Below are positions 44,613 to 53,398 of a stretch of 64,000 nt of DNA, piece by piece. A program made the position numbers and the translations under genes. The notes below the pieces were generated by a model. The model was not told where the DNA came from and made no database searches. It saw nothing but the letters and a program-made list of their open reading frames with translations. This stretch comes from Pararhizobium sp. YC-54 (GTDB taxonomy: Bacteria; Pseudomonadota; Alphaproteobacteria; Rhizobiales; Rhizobiaceae). Where the stretch lies: contig NZ_JAOYTH010000004.1 of NCBI RefSeq assembly GCF_025847205.1, positions 62,001 through 126,000 of the forward strand. Direction: 5' to 3'. Numbering within the stretch: position 1 is the stretch's first letter; each line of letters opens with the position of its first letter.

Positions 44613-45512
44613 TTAGGCGCCGCCAGCCTTGACACGGGCGAGACCGGCGCGGGCAGGCTCGTATTTCGGGTCCAGCGAAATGGCGTGCGAATAGGACTTC
44701 GCCGCCTTCGCCTTGTCGCCGCGGCGCTCATAGACCAGCGCCTGGTTGGCCCAGGATTCGGCGATCTTGCCGTTCAGGTTAATCGCGGTGTTGAAATCCG
44801 AGAATGCATTGTCGTCGTCGTTGGTGGCAACATAGGAAATGCCGCGGCCGTTATAGGGCTCGGGCGAATTCGGCGCCAGCGAGATGGCGGTGGAGAAATC
44901 CTCGATCGCCTGCGGATGCTGCTTGCGTGCCTGATAGATCAGGCCGCGGTTGTGATACGCGCGCGGGTCCGTCGTATCGAGTTCGATCGCCTTGTTGAAA
45001 TCGGCGAAAGCCTGATCCAGCTGACCGGCCTGGCGATAGAGATTGCCGCGGCCGATGAAAGCGACGTCATAACGCGGGTTGAGCTGCAGGGCCATGTTAT
45101 AGTCGGACTGCGCCGCAGACTGGTCACCCATGTTGCGCTCGACAAGAGCCCGATTGGCGTAGGCCTGGTAGAATCGCGGGTTGAGTTCGATGGCCTTGTT
45201 GAAATCAGCCAGCGCCCGGCGGAATTCACCGGCGCGGCCATAGGCCGAACCGCGAACGTTGTAGCCTTCCGGATCGCTCGGATTGGCGGAGATTACGGCG
45301 GAGAGCGAGGCGATGTTCTCTTCGCTTCCCTGCGCCCGCTCGACGCGCATCATGTCGCCCGAGGTGTCTGCGGTGGTGCAGCCTGAGAGCATCAGCGCTC
45401 CGGCCACCGCCAGCATGGAGGCGAGGGCGAAACCGCGCCGGTTGGTGCGCCCGGCAAGGCCGGCATGGTCGGGATGGACGGAAAAATCCGCGGTCCTGGC
45501 AGTCGATGTCAA
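44613..45512 (-). CDS. TPR repeat lipoprotein
   Basis: The protein has 299 residues with a lipobox LMLSGC at about residues 41-46, so it is anchored by a lipidated Cys. Six or so tetratricopeptide repeats follow (YNVRGSAYGRAGEFRRALAD, YANRALVERNMGDQSAAQSD, FIGRGNLYRQAGQLDQAFAD, YHNRGLIYQARKQHPQAIED). The N-terminus is cytosolic-like and long (about 25 residues) before the hydrophobic segment. It is probably a cell-envelope scaffold. Its partners are unknown. Confidence 0.9.
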   Translation of the reverse strand: MTSTARTADFSVHPDHAGLAGRTNRRGFALASMLAVAGALMLSGCTTADTSGDMMRVERAQGSEENIASLSAVISANPSDPEGYNVRGSAYGRAGEFRRALADFNKAIELNPRFYQAYANRALVERNMGDQSAAQSDYNMALQLNPRYDVAFIGRGNLYRQAGQLDQAFADFNKAIELDTTDPRAYHNRGLIYQARKQHPQAIEDFSTAISLAPNSPEPYNGRGISYVATNDDDNAFSDFNTAINLNGKIAESWANQALVYERRGDKAKAAKSYSHAISLDPKYEPARAGLARVKAGGA

Positions 45513-45775
45513 GATTGATTCCCTCGATTAAGCGAAGCGTCTCGGCATGTCCCGGGCCTCAAGCGGCGGATCGGGCCAGCAGTTTCAAAATCTTGGAGCA
45601 CATCAGATGCACCGTCGTGGGTGCCTGCTCCGTGTCCGAAGACAGTGTAGCACGCTCTGCGCGCTGGTCGCCTGTGTCCGGAATTTTATCCGGCGGCATG
45701 CGATGAAACAGAAAGAGCGGTGGCGACCATGTCGCCCCCGCCCGAATTACGCGTCAGATGTGCTGTAAACGCTGA
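45513..45775. other. Intergenic region, TPR gene to rpsU
   Basis: These 263 bp contain a short dyad GGCGAC-CAT-GTCGCC at about 45722-45736 that may end the rpsU transcript (minus strand). The TPR promoter must lie here. Nothing else is recognised. Confidence 0.4.
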
Positions 45776-46012
45776 TCAGCGCGCAGCCGCCGCAGGGCGG
45801 GCGGTAACGATACCGCTTTCGCGCTGCAAACGCTTGCGGGCCAGCTTGCGAATGCGGCGAACGCCTTCAGCCTTTTCGCGGGCGCGCTTCTGGGACGGCT
45901 TTTCGTAGGCCTCGCGCATCTTCATTTCGCGGAAAATGCCTTCGCGCTGCATCTTCTTCTTGAGTGCGCGAAGCGCTTGATCGACATTGTTGTCGCGGAC
46001 TAGTACCTGCAC
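45776..46012 (-). CDS. rpsU: 30S ribosomal protein S21
   Basis: This 78-residue basic protein has the segments [40 protein letters not shown] and [20 protein letters not shown], which match bS21 of rhizobia. It binds the 30S platform and helps initiation. It is a single gene with its own promoter upstream (46013-46110). Confidence 0.95.
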   Translation of the reverse strand: MQVLVRDNNVDQALRALKKKMQREGIFREMKMREAYEKPSQKRAREKAEGVRRIRKLARKRLQRESGIVTARPAAAAR

Positions 46013-46439
46013 GTTAATCCCGTTCCTTCGATTTCGAGTGATCGCCTCATGAAGTCAGGTCAACGAGGCAAAAAAATAAGGTTCGCGGAGCCCGAAAGCT
46101 TTACGATTGAAAGACGCGATACCAGATCGATTGCTCAAAGTCCAGCTTCGAGTTGCTTTCTATGGCTGACGGTGCCGGAAAACCGTGGCTCTACAGCGTT
46201 GACCGCCGGAATTGCATCGGGATTGTAATGGGCGGCGTGGTGCCGGGGCGGGTGCACAGTGGTTCCTCGTCTGTGAAGTGCCTTAGCTGCCGCCGGGGAT
46301 GCGGCATGTCGCAACTCGTGCGACAAGCGCCGTCTCGCGTCGCAAAAGAAACGTTGCGGAAGTCCGGGATTTGCGATTTCTAGGATCGACCACAAGAAAT
46401 TCACCGGCCTTTTGGCAGGACTACGGAGTGTGAAAGCGG
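46013..46439. other. Intergenic region, rpsU to soxB
   Basis: These 427 bp carry the promoters of rpsU (minus) and of the sox operon (plus). An A-rich stretch lies at 46070-46080. No clear operator, riboswitch or gene is visible. The open frame on the minus strand (about 46135-46404) has poor coding character. Confidence 0.5.
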
Positions 46440-47693
46440 ATGCGCAAATATTCGGTTTTTGCTGTCGCTCGCGAAGCGATGCGCGGCCACAGGGGATGGG
46501 AGGCGCAATGGACCTCGCCCGAGCCGCGCAAGGAATATGATGTCATCATCATCGGCGCCGGCGGCCATGGCCTGGGCACCGCCTATTACCTCGCCAAGGA
46601 GCACGGCATCACCAATATCGCCGTGCTCGAAAAAGGCTGGCTCGGCGGCGGCAATACCGGCCGCAACACCACCATCATCCGCTCCAACTATCTCTATGAC
46701 GAAAGTGCCGGGATCTACGATCACGCGCTAAAACTCTGGGATGGTTTGAGCCAGGATCTCAACTACAACGTCATGTATTCGGCGCGCGGCGTGATGATGC
46801 TGTCGCACAACATCCATGACCAGCAGGTATTCAAGCGTCATATTCATGCCAATCGCCTGAACGGCATCGACAATGAATGGCTGACGCCGGAGCAGGCCAA
46901 GGAATTCTGCCCGCCGCTCGATATTTCCCGCACTGCCCGTTACCCGATCAACGGTGCTGCCCTGCAGCGCCGCGGCGGCACCGCCCGCCACGATGCCGTC
47001 GCCTGGGGCTATGCTCGTGCTGCCGCCGATCGCGGCGTGCACATCATCCAGAACTGCGAAGTGACCGGCATCCGCCGTAATCCGGATGGTTCCGTCGCCG
47101 GCGTCGATACCAATCGCGGTCAGATCAACGCCAGGAAGGTCGGCGTCGTTGCTGCCGGTCACACCTCGGTGCTGATGGAAATGGCCGGCGTGCGCATGCC
47201 GCTGGTCAGCTATCCGCTACAGGCGCTGGTTTCCGAGCCGATCAAGCCGATCTTCCCCTGCGTCGTCATGTCGAACACCGTGCATGCCTACATTTCGCAG
47301 TCCGACAAGGGCGAACTCGTCATTGGCGCCGGCACCGACCAGTATTCGTCCTACTCCCAGACCGGCGGCCTGCAGATCATCACGCACACGCTGGATGCGA
47401 TCTGCGAACTCTTCCCGATCTTCCGTCGCATGAAGATGATGCGGTCCTGGGGCGGCATCGTCGATGTGACGCCGGATCGCTCACCGATCCTCGCCAAGAC
47501 CCCGGTCCAGGGGCTCTACGTCAATTGCGGCTGGGGCACCGGCGGCTTCAAGGCAACGCCGGGTTCGGCCAATGTCTTTGCCCACACCATTGCCAACGAC
47601 GCGCCGCACAAGATCAACGCGCCGTTCACGCTGGAACGCTTCCGATCAGGCCGCCTGATCGACGAGGCGGCCGCGGCTGCCGTCGCGCATTAA
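46440..47693 (+). CDS. soxB: Sarcosine oxidase subunit beta
   Basis: This 417-residue flavoprotein has the FAD motif [20 protein letters not shown] (33-52), a [16 protein letters not shown] segment with the covalent FMN-site His/Arg region, and [18 protein letters not shown] near the C-terminus. With the other three subunits it oxidises sarcosine to glycine and passes the methyl group to tetrahydrofolate, giving H2O2. It is the first gene of soxBDAG. Confidence 0.95.
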   Translation: MRKYSVFAVAREAMRGHRGWEAQWTSPEPRKEYDVIIIGAGGHGLGTAYYLAKEHGITNIAVLEKGWLGGGNTGRNTTIIRSNYLYDESAGIYDHALKLWDGLSQDLNYNVMYSARGVMMLSHNIHDQQVFKRHIHANRLNGIDNEWLTPEQAKEFCPPLDISRTARYPINGAALQRRGGTARHDAVAWGYARAAADRGVHIIQNCEVTGIRRNPDGSVAGVDTNRGQINARKVGVVAAGHTSVLMEMAGVRMPLVSYPLQALVSEPIKPIFPCVVMSNTVHAYISQSDKGELVIGAGTDQYSSYSQTGGLQIITHTLDAICELFPIFRRMKMMRSWGGIVDVTPDRSPILAKTPVQGLYVNCGWGTGGFKATPGSANVFAHTIANDAPHKINAPFTLERFRSGRLIDEAAAAAVAH

Positions 47694-47705
47694 GGGGAAC
47701 ACACC

Positions 47706-48050
47706 ATGCTTCTGATCTATTGCCCCTATTGCGAGGAAGAACGTTCCGAGCTCGAATTCCGCCAGGCCGGCGACGCCCATATCGCCCGGCCCACCAACAT
47801 GACCGAGATGACGGACGAGGAGTTCGAGGCATTCTTCTTCCTGCGCGACAACGTCAAGGGCCTGACATTCGAGCGCTGGCGGCACCTGAACGGCTGCGGC
47901 CGCTTCTTCAATGCGGCCCGCGATACCGTCAGCGACAAGTTCCTGACGACCTACAAGGCCGGTCTGCCGAAACCCGATCTCAGCACGCTGCGCCCGGCGA
48001 CGGAAGCCATTGTCGAAACCTATGAAGCCACGGAGTCGGACGCGAAATGA
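47706..48050 (+). CDS. soxD: Sarcosine oxidase subunit delta
   Basis: This 114-residue zinc-binding subunit has a Cys pair in LLIYCPYCEEER and His/Cys residues later (WRHLNGCGRFF) that form the metal site. It is typical in length. soxA overlaps its stop by four bases (ATGA). Confidence 0.95.
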   Translation: MLLIYCPYCEEERSELEFRQAGDAHIARPTNMTEMTDEEFEAFFFLRDNVKGLTFERWRHLNGCGRFFNAARDTVSDKFLTTYKAGLPKPDLSTLRPATEAIVETYEATESDAK

Positions 48051-51040
48051 GCGGCGCCAATCGTATCCCCGGCGCAGGCCGTCTCACCCCTGCAAAAACC
48101 GCCCGTTTCTTCTTCGATGGCAAGAGCTATGCGGCCCTTGAAGGCGATACCGTCGCCTCGGCGCTGCTGGCCAATGGCGTTCACCTGGTCGGACGCTCGT
48201 TCAAGTATCACCGTCCGCGCGGCATCGTCTCGGCCGGCGCCGAAGAACCGAACGCCCTGATCGGCGTCGAGCGTGACGCTGCCCGCAAGCAGCCGAACGT
48301 GCGCGCCACCGTGCAGGATGTGTTCGACGGTATGAAGGTGATCTCGCAGAACCGCTGGCCGTCGCTCTCCTTCGACGTCGGCGCGGTCAACAATCTTTTG
48401 GCGCCGTTCTTTGCAGCCGGCTTCTACTACAAGACCTTCATGTGGCCGAAGCAGGCCTGGAAGCATGTCTATGAACCGCAGATCCGGGCTGCTGCCGGCC
48501 TTGGCGTCTCGCCGACCGAGGACGATACCGACCATTACTCCAGCCGCTACGCCCATTGCGACGTGCTGGTGATCGGCGCCGGTGTCGCCGGGCTGTCGGC
48601 AGCACTTGCCGCTGCCAAGACCGGTGCCCGCGTCATCATCTGCGACGAACAGCCGGAAGCCGGCGGTGCGCTGCATTACGACAAGAGCGTCACGATCGAT
48701 GGCCAGGACGGCTTCACCTGGGCGCAAGCGACGGCCGCCAATCTGGCGAAAATGGACAACGTTACCGTTTTGCCGCGCACGACGGCATTCGGCTACTACG
48801 CCCAGAACTTCGTCGGCCTCAACGAGCGCGTCACCGAACACCTGGCCAAGCCCGACAAGAAGCTGCCGCGCGAACGCCTCTGGCAGGTCCGCGCCAAGCG
48901 CGTCATCATCGCAACCGGCGCTATCGAGCGCCATATGGTGTTCGCCAATAACGACCGGCCCGGCATCATGCTGGCGTCGGCGGCGCGTACCTTCCTCAAC
49001 CATTTCGGCGTCGCCGTCGGCAAGAAGGTCGGCGTCTATACGGCCAATGATTCTGCCTACGAAGCCGCCTTCGACCTGAAGCGCGCCGGCATCACCGTCG
49101 CCGCGATCGTCGACAGCCGCGAGAAGCCGGGCGAGGCGGTTCTTGCCGAGGCACGCTCGCTTGGTATTGAGGTTCTGGCTGGTCATGGTGTCGTCGATAC
49201 CGGCGGCAAGCTCAGGGTCTCGTCCATGTCGGTTGCCCGCAATGGCGGCGGTTCGGCTCGCAAGATCGCCATCGATGCGCTGCTGGTGTCGGCCGGGTGG
49301 ACGCCGTCGGTGCACATGTTCTCGCAGTCGCGCGGCAAGGTCGCCTACGACAACGAGACGCAGCGCTTCCTGCCCGGAACCTATGCGCAGGATTGCCTGT
49401 CCGTCGGCGCCTGCAACGGCACCAACGACCTGCAGGCCACCATCGAGGAATCGCTGGCGGCAGGCGAGCTGATGTCGAATGCCTCCGGCTTCACGGCCTC
49501 GGAAAAGCTGGCGCTTCAGGGCGTGAATGCCTTTTCCTGGACCGGCGGGATGGCCGGAGCCGCCGAAGGTGCCGGTGCCGATACGACGGTCAAGGCATTC
49601 ATCGACTTCCAGAACGACGTCTGCGCCAAGGATATCCGCCTTGCCGTGCGCGAGGGCATGCACTCGATCGAGCATATCAAGCGCTTCACCACCAACGGCA
49701 TGGCGACCGATCAGGGCAAGCTGTCCAACATCCACGGTCTGGCGATCGCGGCCGAAACGCTCGGCCGCGAAATCCCGAAGGTCGGCCTCACGACGTTCCG
49801 CGCGCCCTATACGCCGGTGACTTTCGGAACGCTGATCAACCATTCACGCGGCGAGCTGTTCGACCCGACCCGCAAGACGCCGATGCATGCTCTGGAAGAA
49901 GCCCAGGGCGCGGTGTTCGAGGATGTCGGCCAGTGGAAGCGTGCCTGGTACTATCCGCGCGCCGGCGAGGACATGCATCAGGCGGTCAACCGCGAATGCA
50001 AGACCGTGCGCGACGTCGCAGGCATCTTCGATGCCTCGACGCTCGGCAAGATCGAAGTGGTCGGCCCGGATGCGGCTGAGTTTCTCAACCTGATCTATAC
50101 CAACAGCTGGGATACGCTGAAGCCCGGCCGCTGCCGCTATGGCATCATGCTGCGCGAGGATGGTTTCGTCTATGACGACGGCGTCGTCGGCCGCATGGCG
50201 GAGGACCGCTTCCACGTGACGACGACGACCGGCGGTGCCGCCCGCGTCATGAACCACATGGAAGATTATCTGCAGACCGAATTCCCGCATCTGAACGTCT
50301 GGCTGACCTCTGCCACCGAACAGTGGGCCGTCATCGCGGTACAGGGACCGAAGGCCCGCGAGATCATCGCGCCGCTGGTCGAAGGCATCGATCTTTCGAA
50401 CGAGGCGTTTCCGCATATGAGCGTCCGTGAAGGCAAGATCTGTGGCGTGCCGACCCGGCTGTTCCGCATGTCGTTCACCGGCGAAACCGGCTTCGAAGTG
50501 AACGTGCCCGCCGACTTCGGCCCGGCCGTCTGGGCGGCGATCTATGAGCGGGCTGAGGCACTTGGCGCCTGCGCTTATGGCACCGAGACGATGCATGTCC
50601 TGCGCGCCGAAAAGGGCTACATCATCGTCGGACAGGACACCGACGGTACCGTGACCCCGGACGATGCCTCGCTCGGTTGGGCTGTCGGCAAGAAGAAGAC
50701 TGACTTTGTCGGCATTCGCGGCCTGCGCCGTCCCGACCTGGTGGCTGACGGCCGCAAGCAGCTCGTTGGTCTTTTGACCAAGGATCCGAACGTGGTGCTG
50801 GAAGAGGGCGCGCAGATCGTTGCCGACCCGAACCAGGCATTACCGATGACGATGATCGGGCATGTGACTTCGGCCTACTGGTCGGAAAACTGCGGCCGCT
50901 CCATCGCTCTGGCGCTGGTTGCCGGTGGCAAGGCGAAGATCGGCCAGACGCTCTATGTGCCGATGCCGGACAAGACGATTGCCGTCGAGGTGAGCGACAT
51001 GGTGTTCTTTGACAAGGAAGGAGGCCGCATCAATGGCTGA
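48047..51040 (+). CDS. soxA: Sarcosine oxidase subunit alpha
   Basis: The protein has 997 residues. An N-terminal 2Fe-2S-like part (RFFFDGKSYAALEGDTVASA), an NAD domain with DVLVIGAGVAGLSAALAAAK, and a C-terminal GcvT-like tetrahydrofolate-binding half (LGKIEVVGPDAAEFLNLIYT; YGTETMHVLRAEKGYIIVGQ) are all visible. Normal length. It overlaps soxD by four bases and soxG by eight. On the other strand a 607-codon open frame is a shadow. Confidence 0.95.
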   Translation: MSGANRIPGAGRLTPAKTARFFFDGKSYAALEGDTVASALLANGVHLVGRSFKYHRPRGIVSAGAEEPNALIGVERDAARKQPNVRATVQDVFDGMKVISQNRWPSLSFDVGAVNNLLAPFFAAGFYYKTFMWPKQAWKHVYEPQIRAAAGLGVSPTEDDTDHYSSRYAHCDVLVIGAGVAGLSAALAAAKTGARVIICDEQPEAGGALHYDKSVTIDGQDGFTWAQATAANLAKMDNVTVLPRTTAFGYYAQNFVGLNERVTEHLAKPDKKLPRERLWQVRAKRVIIATGAIERHMVFANNDRPGIMLASAARTFLNHFGVAVGKKVGVYTANDSAYEAAFDLKRAGITVAAIVDSREKPGEAVLAEARSLGIEVLAGHGVVDTGGKLRVSSMSVARNGGGSARKIAIDALLVSAGWTPSVHMFSQSRGKVAYDNETQRFLPGTYAQDCLSVGACNGTNDLQATIEESLAAGELMSNASGFTASEKLALQGVNAFSWTGGMAGAAEGAGADTTVKAFIDFQNDVCAKDIRLAVREGMHSIEHIKRFTTNGMATDQGKLSNIHGLAIAAETLGREIPKVGLTTFRAPYTPVTFGTLINHSRGELFDPTRKTPMHALEEAQGAVFEDVGQWKRAWYYPRAGEDMHQAVNRECKTVRDVAGIFDASTLGKIEVVGPDAAEFLNLIYTNSWDTLKPGRCRYGIMLREDGFVYDDGVVGRMAEDRFHVTTTTGGAARVMNHMEDYLQTEFPHLNVWLTSATEQWAVIAVQGPKAREIIAPLVEGIDLSNEAFPHMSVREGKICGVPTRLFRMSFTGETGFEVNVPADFGPAVWAAIYERAEALGACAYGTETMHVLRAEKGYIIVGQDTDGTVTPDDASLGWAVGKKKTDFVGIRGLRRPDLVADGRKQLVGLLTKDPNVVLEEGAQIVADPNQALPMTMIGHVTSAYWSENCGRSIALALVAGGKAKIGQTLYVPMPDKTIAVEVSDMVFFDKEGGRING

Positions 51041-51590
51041 TCTGATTGAAGCGGCAACCCGCACTCTGCCGCTGTCCGGCTTCCACGGCGGCTCCGCTGC
51101 TGCGGTGCTTTCCGTTGCAACGCCTGCAACCCGGATATCGCTACGGGCCAAGCCTGATGCCGTTTCGGCGCTGTCGGGCGCCCTTGGCCTGTCGCTCCCG
51201 ATGAAGGCGAAGACATCGGCCTCCTTAAACGGCCGCCATGCGCTGTGGCTCGGTCCCGACGAGTGGCTTGTTATCGATGAGAACGAGGCCGACCTGATGG
51301 CGGCTGTGGCGGTAAGCAATGTGCTGCATTCGGCCACCGATATTTCCCATCGCAACACGGCCATCCTCGTTGAGGGCCGCGGTGCCGAAGTGGCTGTTAA
51401 CGGCGGGTGCCCGCAGGACCTGTCTCTGGCGGTCTTCCCGGTCGGCGCCTGCTCGCGCACCGTTCTTGCCAAGGCCGAAATCGTGCTTCTGCGCACAGCC
51501 GAGGATGCGTTCCGGGTCGAATGCTGGCGTTCGTTTGCGCCTTACGTTTCGGGGCTGCTTGCGGAAGCGGCGGAGGATGCGGGCAACTGA
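51033..51590 (+). CDS. soxG: Sarcosine oxidase subunit gamma
   Basis: This 185-residue protein contains HALWLGPDEWLVIDENEADL and ATDISHRNTAILVEGRGAEV then VNGGCPQDLSLAVFPVGACS, the SoxG/GcvT-like fold. The ATG at 51033 after GGAAGGAGGCC overlaps the soxA stop. It is the last gene of the operon. A family-A repeat follows. Confidence 0.92.
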   Translation: MADLIEAATRTLPLSGFHGGSAAAVLSVATPATRISLRAKPDAVSALSGALGLSLPMKAKTSASLNGRHALWLGPDEWLVIDENEADLMAAVAVSNVLHSATDISHRNTAILVEGRGAEVAVNGGCPQDLSLAVFPVGACSRTVLAKAEIVLLRTAEDAFRVECWRSFAPYVSGLLAEAAEDAGN

Positions 51591-51616
51591 TCGTTGTTTT
51601 CTGGACGAGGTGGTGA

Positions 51617-51736
51617 ATGAGCCCCTCATCCGCCCTGTCGGGCACCTTCTCCCCGTAAACGGGGCGAAGGGACAAGCGGCGAACTCTGTAGTCCCCTCTC
51701 CCTGCTTGCGGGGAGAGGGTTAGGGTGAGGGGCATT
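51617..51736. repeat. Rhizobial intergenic palindromic repeat, family A, copy 3
   Basis: AGCCCCTCATCCGCCCTGTC then CACCTTCTCCCCGTAAACGG, ACAAGCGGC and CCTCTCCCTGCTTGCGGGGA in order. It is the same element as at 7457-7583 in opposite orientation. It lies between soxG and the convergent DUF2332 gene and likely forms the ends of both transcripts. Confidence 0.8.
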
Positions 51737-51757
51737 GGCCATCAAGGCCAATCAGTC

Positions 51758-52831
51758 TCAATGCAGGCCGGGCCAGCCGGTCCATTCAATCCAGCGGCCA
51801 TGAAAATCGGCGCGGCCGATCAGGTGTTTTTCGCCTGACGGCCAGATTTGCAGCGTCAACGCCGCGCTGTGTTTCTGATCGTCCGCTTCCATCTGCAACC
51901 GCGCCAGCGGCGCTGTCTGCGTTGCGCGCGCTCCGGCGGCAGCGATCAGCGTCTCGCCTTTTTCCTGTGAATACCTTGGCAGATATTGCCACGCGATCGT
52001 GTGATAGATCACATGGACCTGATCCTCGTGAACAGGCTGGAGCCGCTGCGTCAGCCAATCCACTGCATCCGCGCGCTCCACGATCTGGCGGTTTGAAGCG
52101 GCGATCGAAAGGGCAAAGCGGGTGCGTTCCAGCCGGTCTGCCTGATCGGCCCAGATATAGGAGAGAAGGCGCAAGACATCTTCGTCGCGCGCGGGGTCCA
52201 GCGGGTTAAGATCGCAGCCAGCGCGGCTGGCTATGTGAATGGGAACGCTGGGCGGTGCCGGACCGGTCCATTGCGGCGCAATGAGCACCGGTGAGGGTTG
52301 CAACGCCCAGGCCATGTCGCCGAGCCGATAATCGTAGTGGTCCCAATGCAGATTGAGCCCGGCACTGGCCCCGACTTCCGACAGCACCATTGGCTTGTGG
52401 AACAGGCTCGAAATCGTCAGGAAACCGGGGAGCAGGGCTGCGGAGCGGCGCACTTCGTTTGTCTGCGGTGCCGACTGCAGGCGGTCGAGGATGAAGGACT
52501 CATGGCTGCGGCAGGCATGTTCGACGGCGTGCCAGAGATTATCCGCTTCTGCTGTGTGGGGCGGATAGACGGAGGCGAGTTGCTCGCCGGAACCGGACAG
52601 TACCAGCGCATGCAGCGCGCCGGCAAGGCGAAGCGGCACGGAATCGCCGCTGGGCGAGGGATCGCCGGACCACGACAGAATTTTCGCGCCAACGGGGTAG
52701 GCTGCGGTCAACCGCGAGGCGGCGAGCGTGCAGAGGCTTGCCGTAAAGGGCGAGCCGAGACCCCGGCAGGAACTCGCCTGCTGGACGAAAGCGAGACGGA
52801 CAGCCTCCTCTGTCGTCGGGATATCAGGCAT
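51758..52831 (-). CDS. DUF2332 domain-containing protein
   Basis: The protein has 357 residues. The DUF2332 pattern is visible as EVGASAGLNLHWDHYDYRLG, SRAGCDLNPLDPARDEDVLR and YHTIAWQYLP. The Glu-Val-Gly-Ala-Ser-Ala-Gly segment resembles the SAM-binding motif of methyltransferases, and the family is suspected to be one. No substrate is known. It overlaps the MaoC gene by eight bases. Confidence 0.88.
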   Translation of the reverse strand: MPDIPTTEEAVRLAFVQQASSCRGLGSPFTASLCTLAASRLTAAYPVGAKILSWSGDPSPSGDSVPLRLAGALHALVLSGSGEQLASVYPPHTAEADNLWHAVEHACRSHESFILDRLQSAPQTNEVRRSAALLPGFLTISSLFHKPMVLSEVGASAGLNLHWDHYDYRLGDMAWALQPSPVLIAPQWTGPAPPSVPIHIASRAGCDLNPLDPARDEDVLRLLSYIWADQADRLERTRFALSIAASNRQIVERADAVDWLTQRLQPVHEDQVHVIYHTIAWQYLPRYSQEKGETLIAAAGARATQTAPLARLQMEADDQKHSAALTLQIWPSGEKHLIGRADFHGRWIEWTGWPGLH

Positions 52832-53312
52832 CGGCCGGCCGGTCCTTCGGGTCGAACTGGATGATGGTCAGCCAGTTGGCGGTGAGGGCCGGCTTGCGTT
52901 CGCCCTCGATATCGACGGTGACGTCGTAGGTGACCATCAGCATGCCGGCGCCGCGGAAGCGGGCCTCGGCCATGGTGAAGCGGCCGCGCACCTTGGCGCC
53001 GGATTTTACCGGGGTCATGAAGCGCACCTTGTCGAAACCGTAGTTGATGCCCATCGTCTGTTCGCGCACCCGCGGCAGGCAATTGTAGTTCATCGCCGAG
53101 AGGAGAGACAGTGACAGGAACCCGTGCGCAATGGTGCCGCCGAAGGGGGTTTCGGCTGCGGCGCGCACCGGGTCGGTGTGGATGAACTGGTGGTCATCGG
53201 TGGCGTCGGCAAAACCGTCGATGGTCTTTTGCGTCACCGTGATCCAGTCGGAGATTCCGATCTCCTTGCCGACCAGATCCTTGACGTCAGACAGCGAAAT
53301 TTCCTGCGGCAT
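52824..53312 (-). CDS. MaoC family dehydratase (hot-dog fold)
   Basis: The protein has 162 residues. The hydratase-2 motif region FADATDDHQFIHTDPVRAAA with catalytic Asp and His, then GTIAHGFLSLSLLSAMNY, is intact. It probably hydrates or dehydrates an enoyl-CoA. It is translationally coupled to the DUF2332 gene. Confidence 0.9.
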   Translation of the reverse strand: MPQEISLSDVKDLVGKEIGISDWITVTQKTIDGFADATDDHQFIHTDPVRAAAETPFGGTIAHGFLSLSLLSAMNYNCLPRVREQTMGINYGFDKVRFMTPVKSGAKVRGRFTMAEARFRGAGMLMVTYDVTVDIEGERKPALTANWLTIIQFDPKDRPADA

Positions 53313-53398
53313 TCTCTTTTCCGATCAAAAACATCCCCCCCTGCGTCTCTATATGCCGCTCTTGAGAAAAACGGCAATCAGGCAGGGGCAGTACAGGC

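Noticed and set aside
46135..46404. An 89-codon frame upstream of soxB
   Set aside because: It has no ribosome site and a His/Arg/Pro-rich composition, and it overlaps the likely promoter region.
48020..49843. A 607-codon open frame on the minus strand inside soxA
   Set aside because: It lies wholly within the strongly supported soxA gene. Its translation is His/Arg/Asp-rich low-complexity typical of an antisense shadow in GC-rich DNA.
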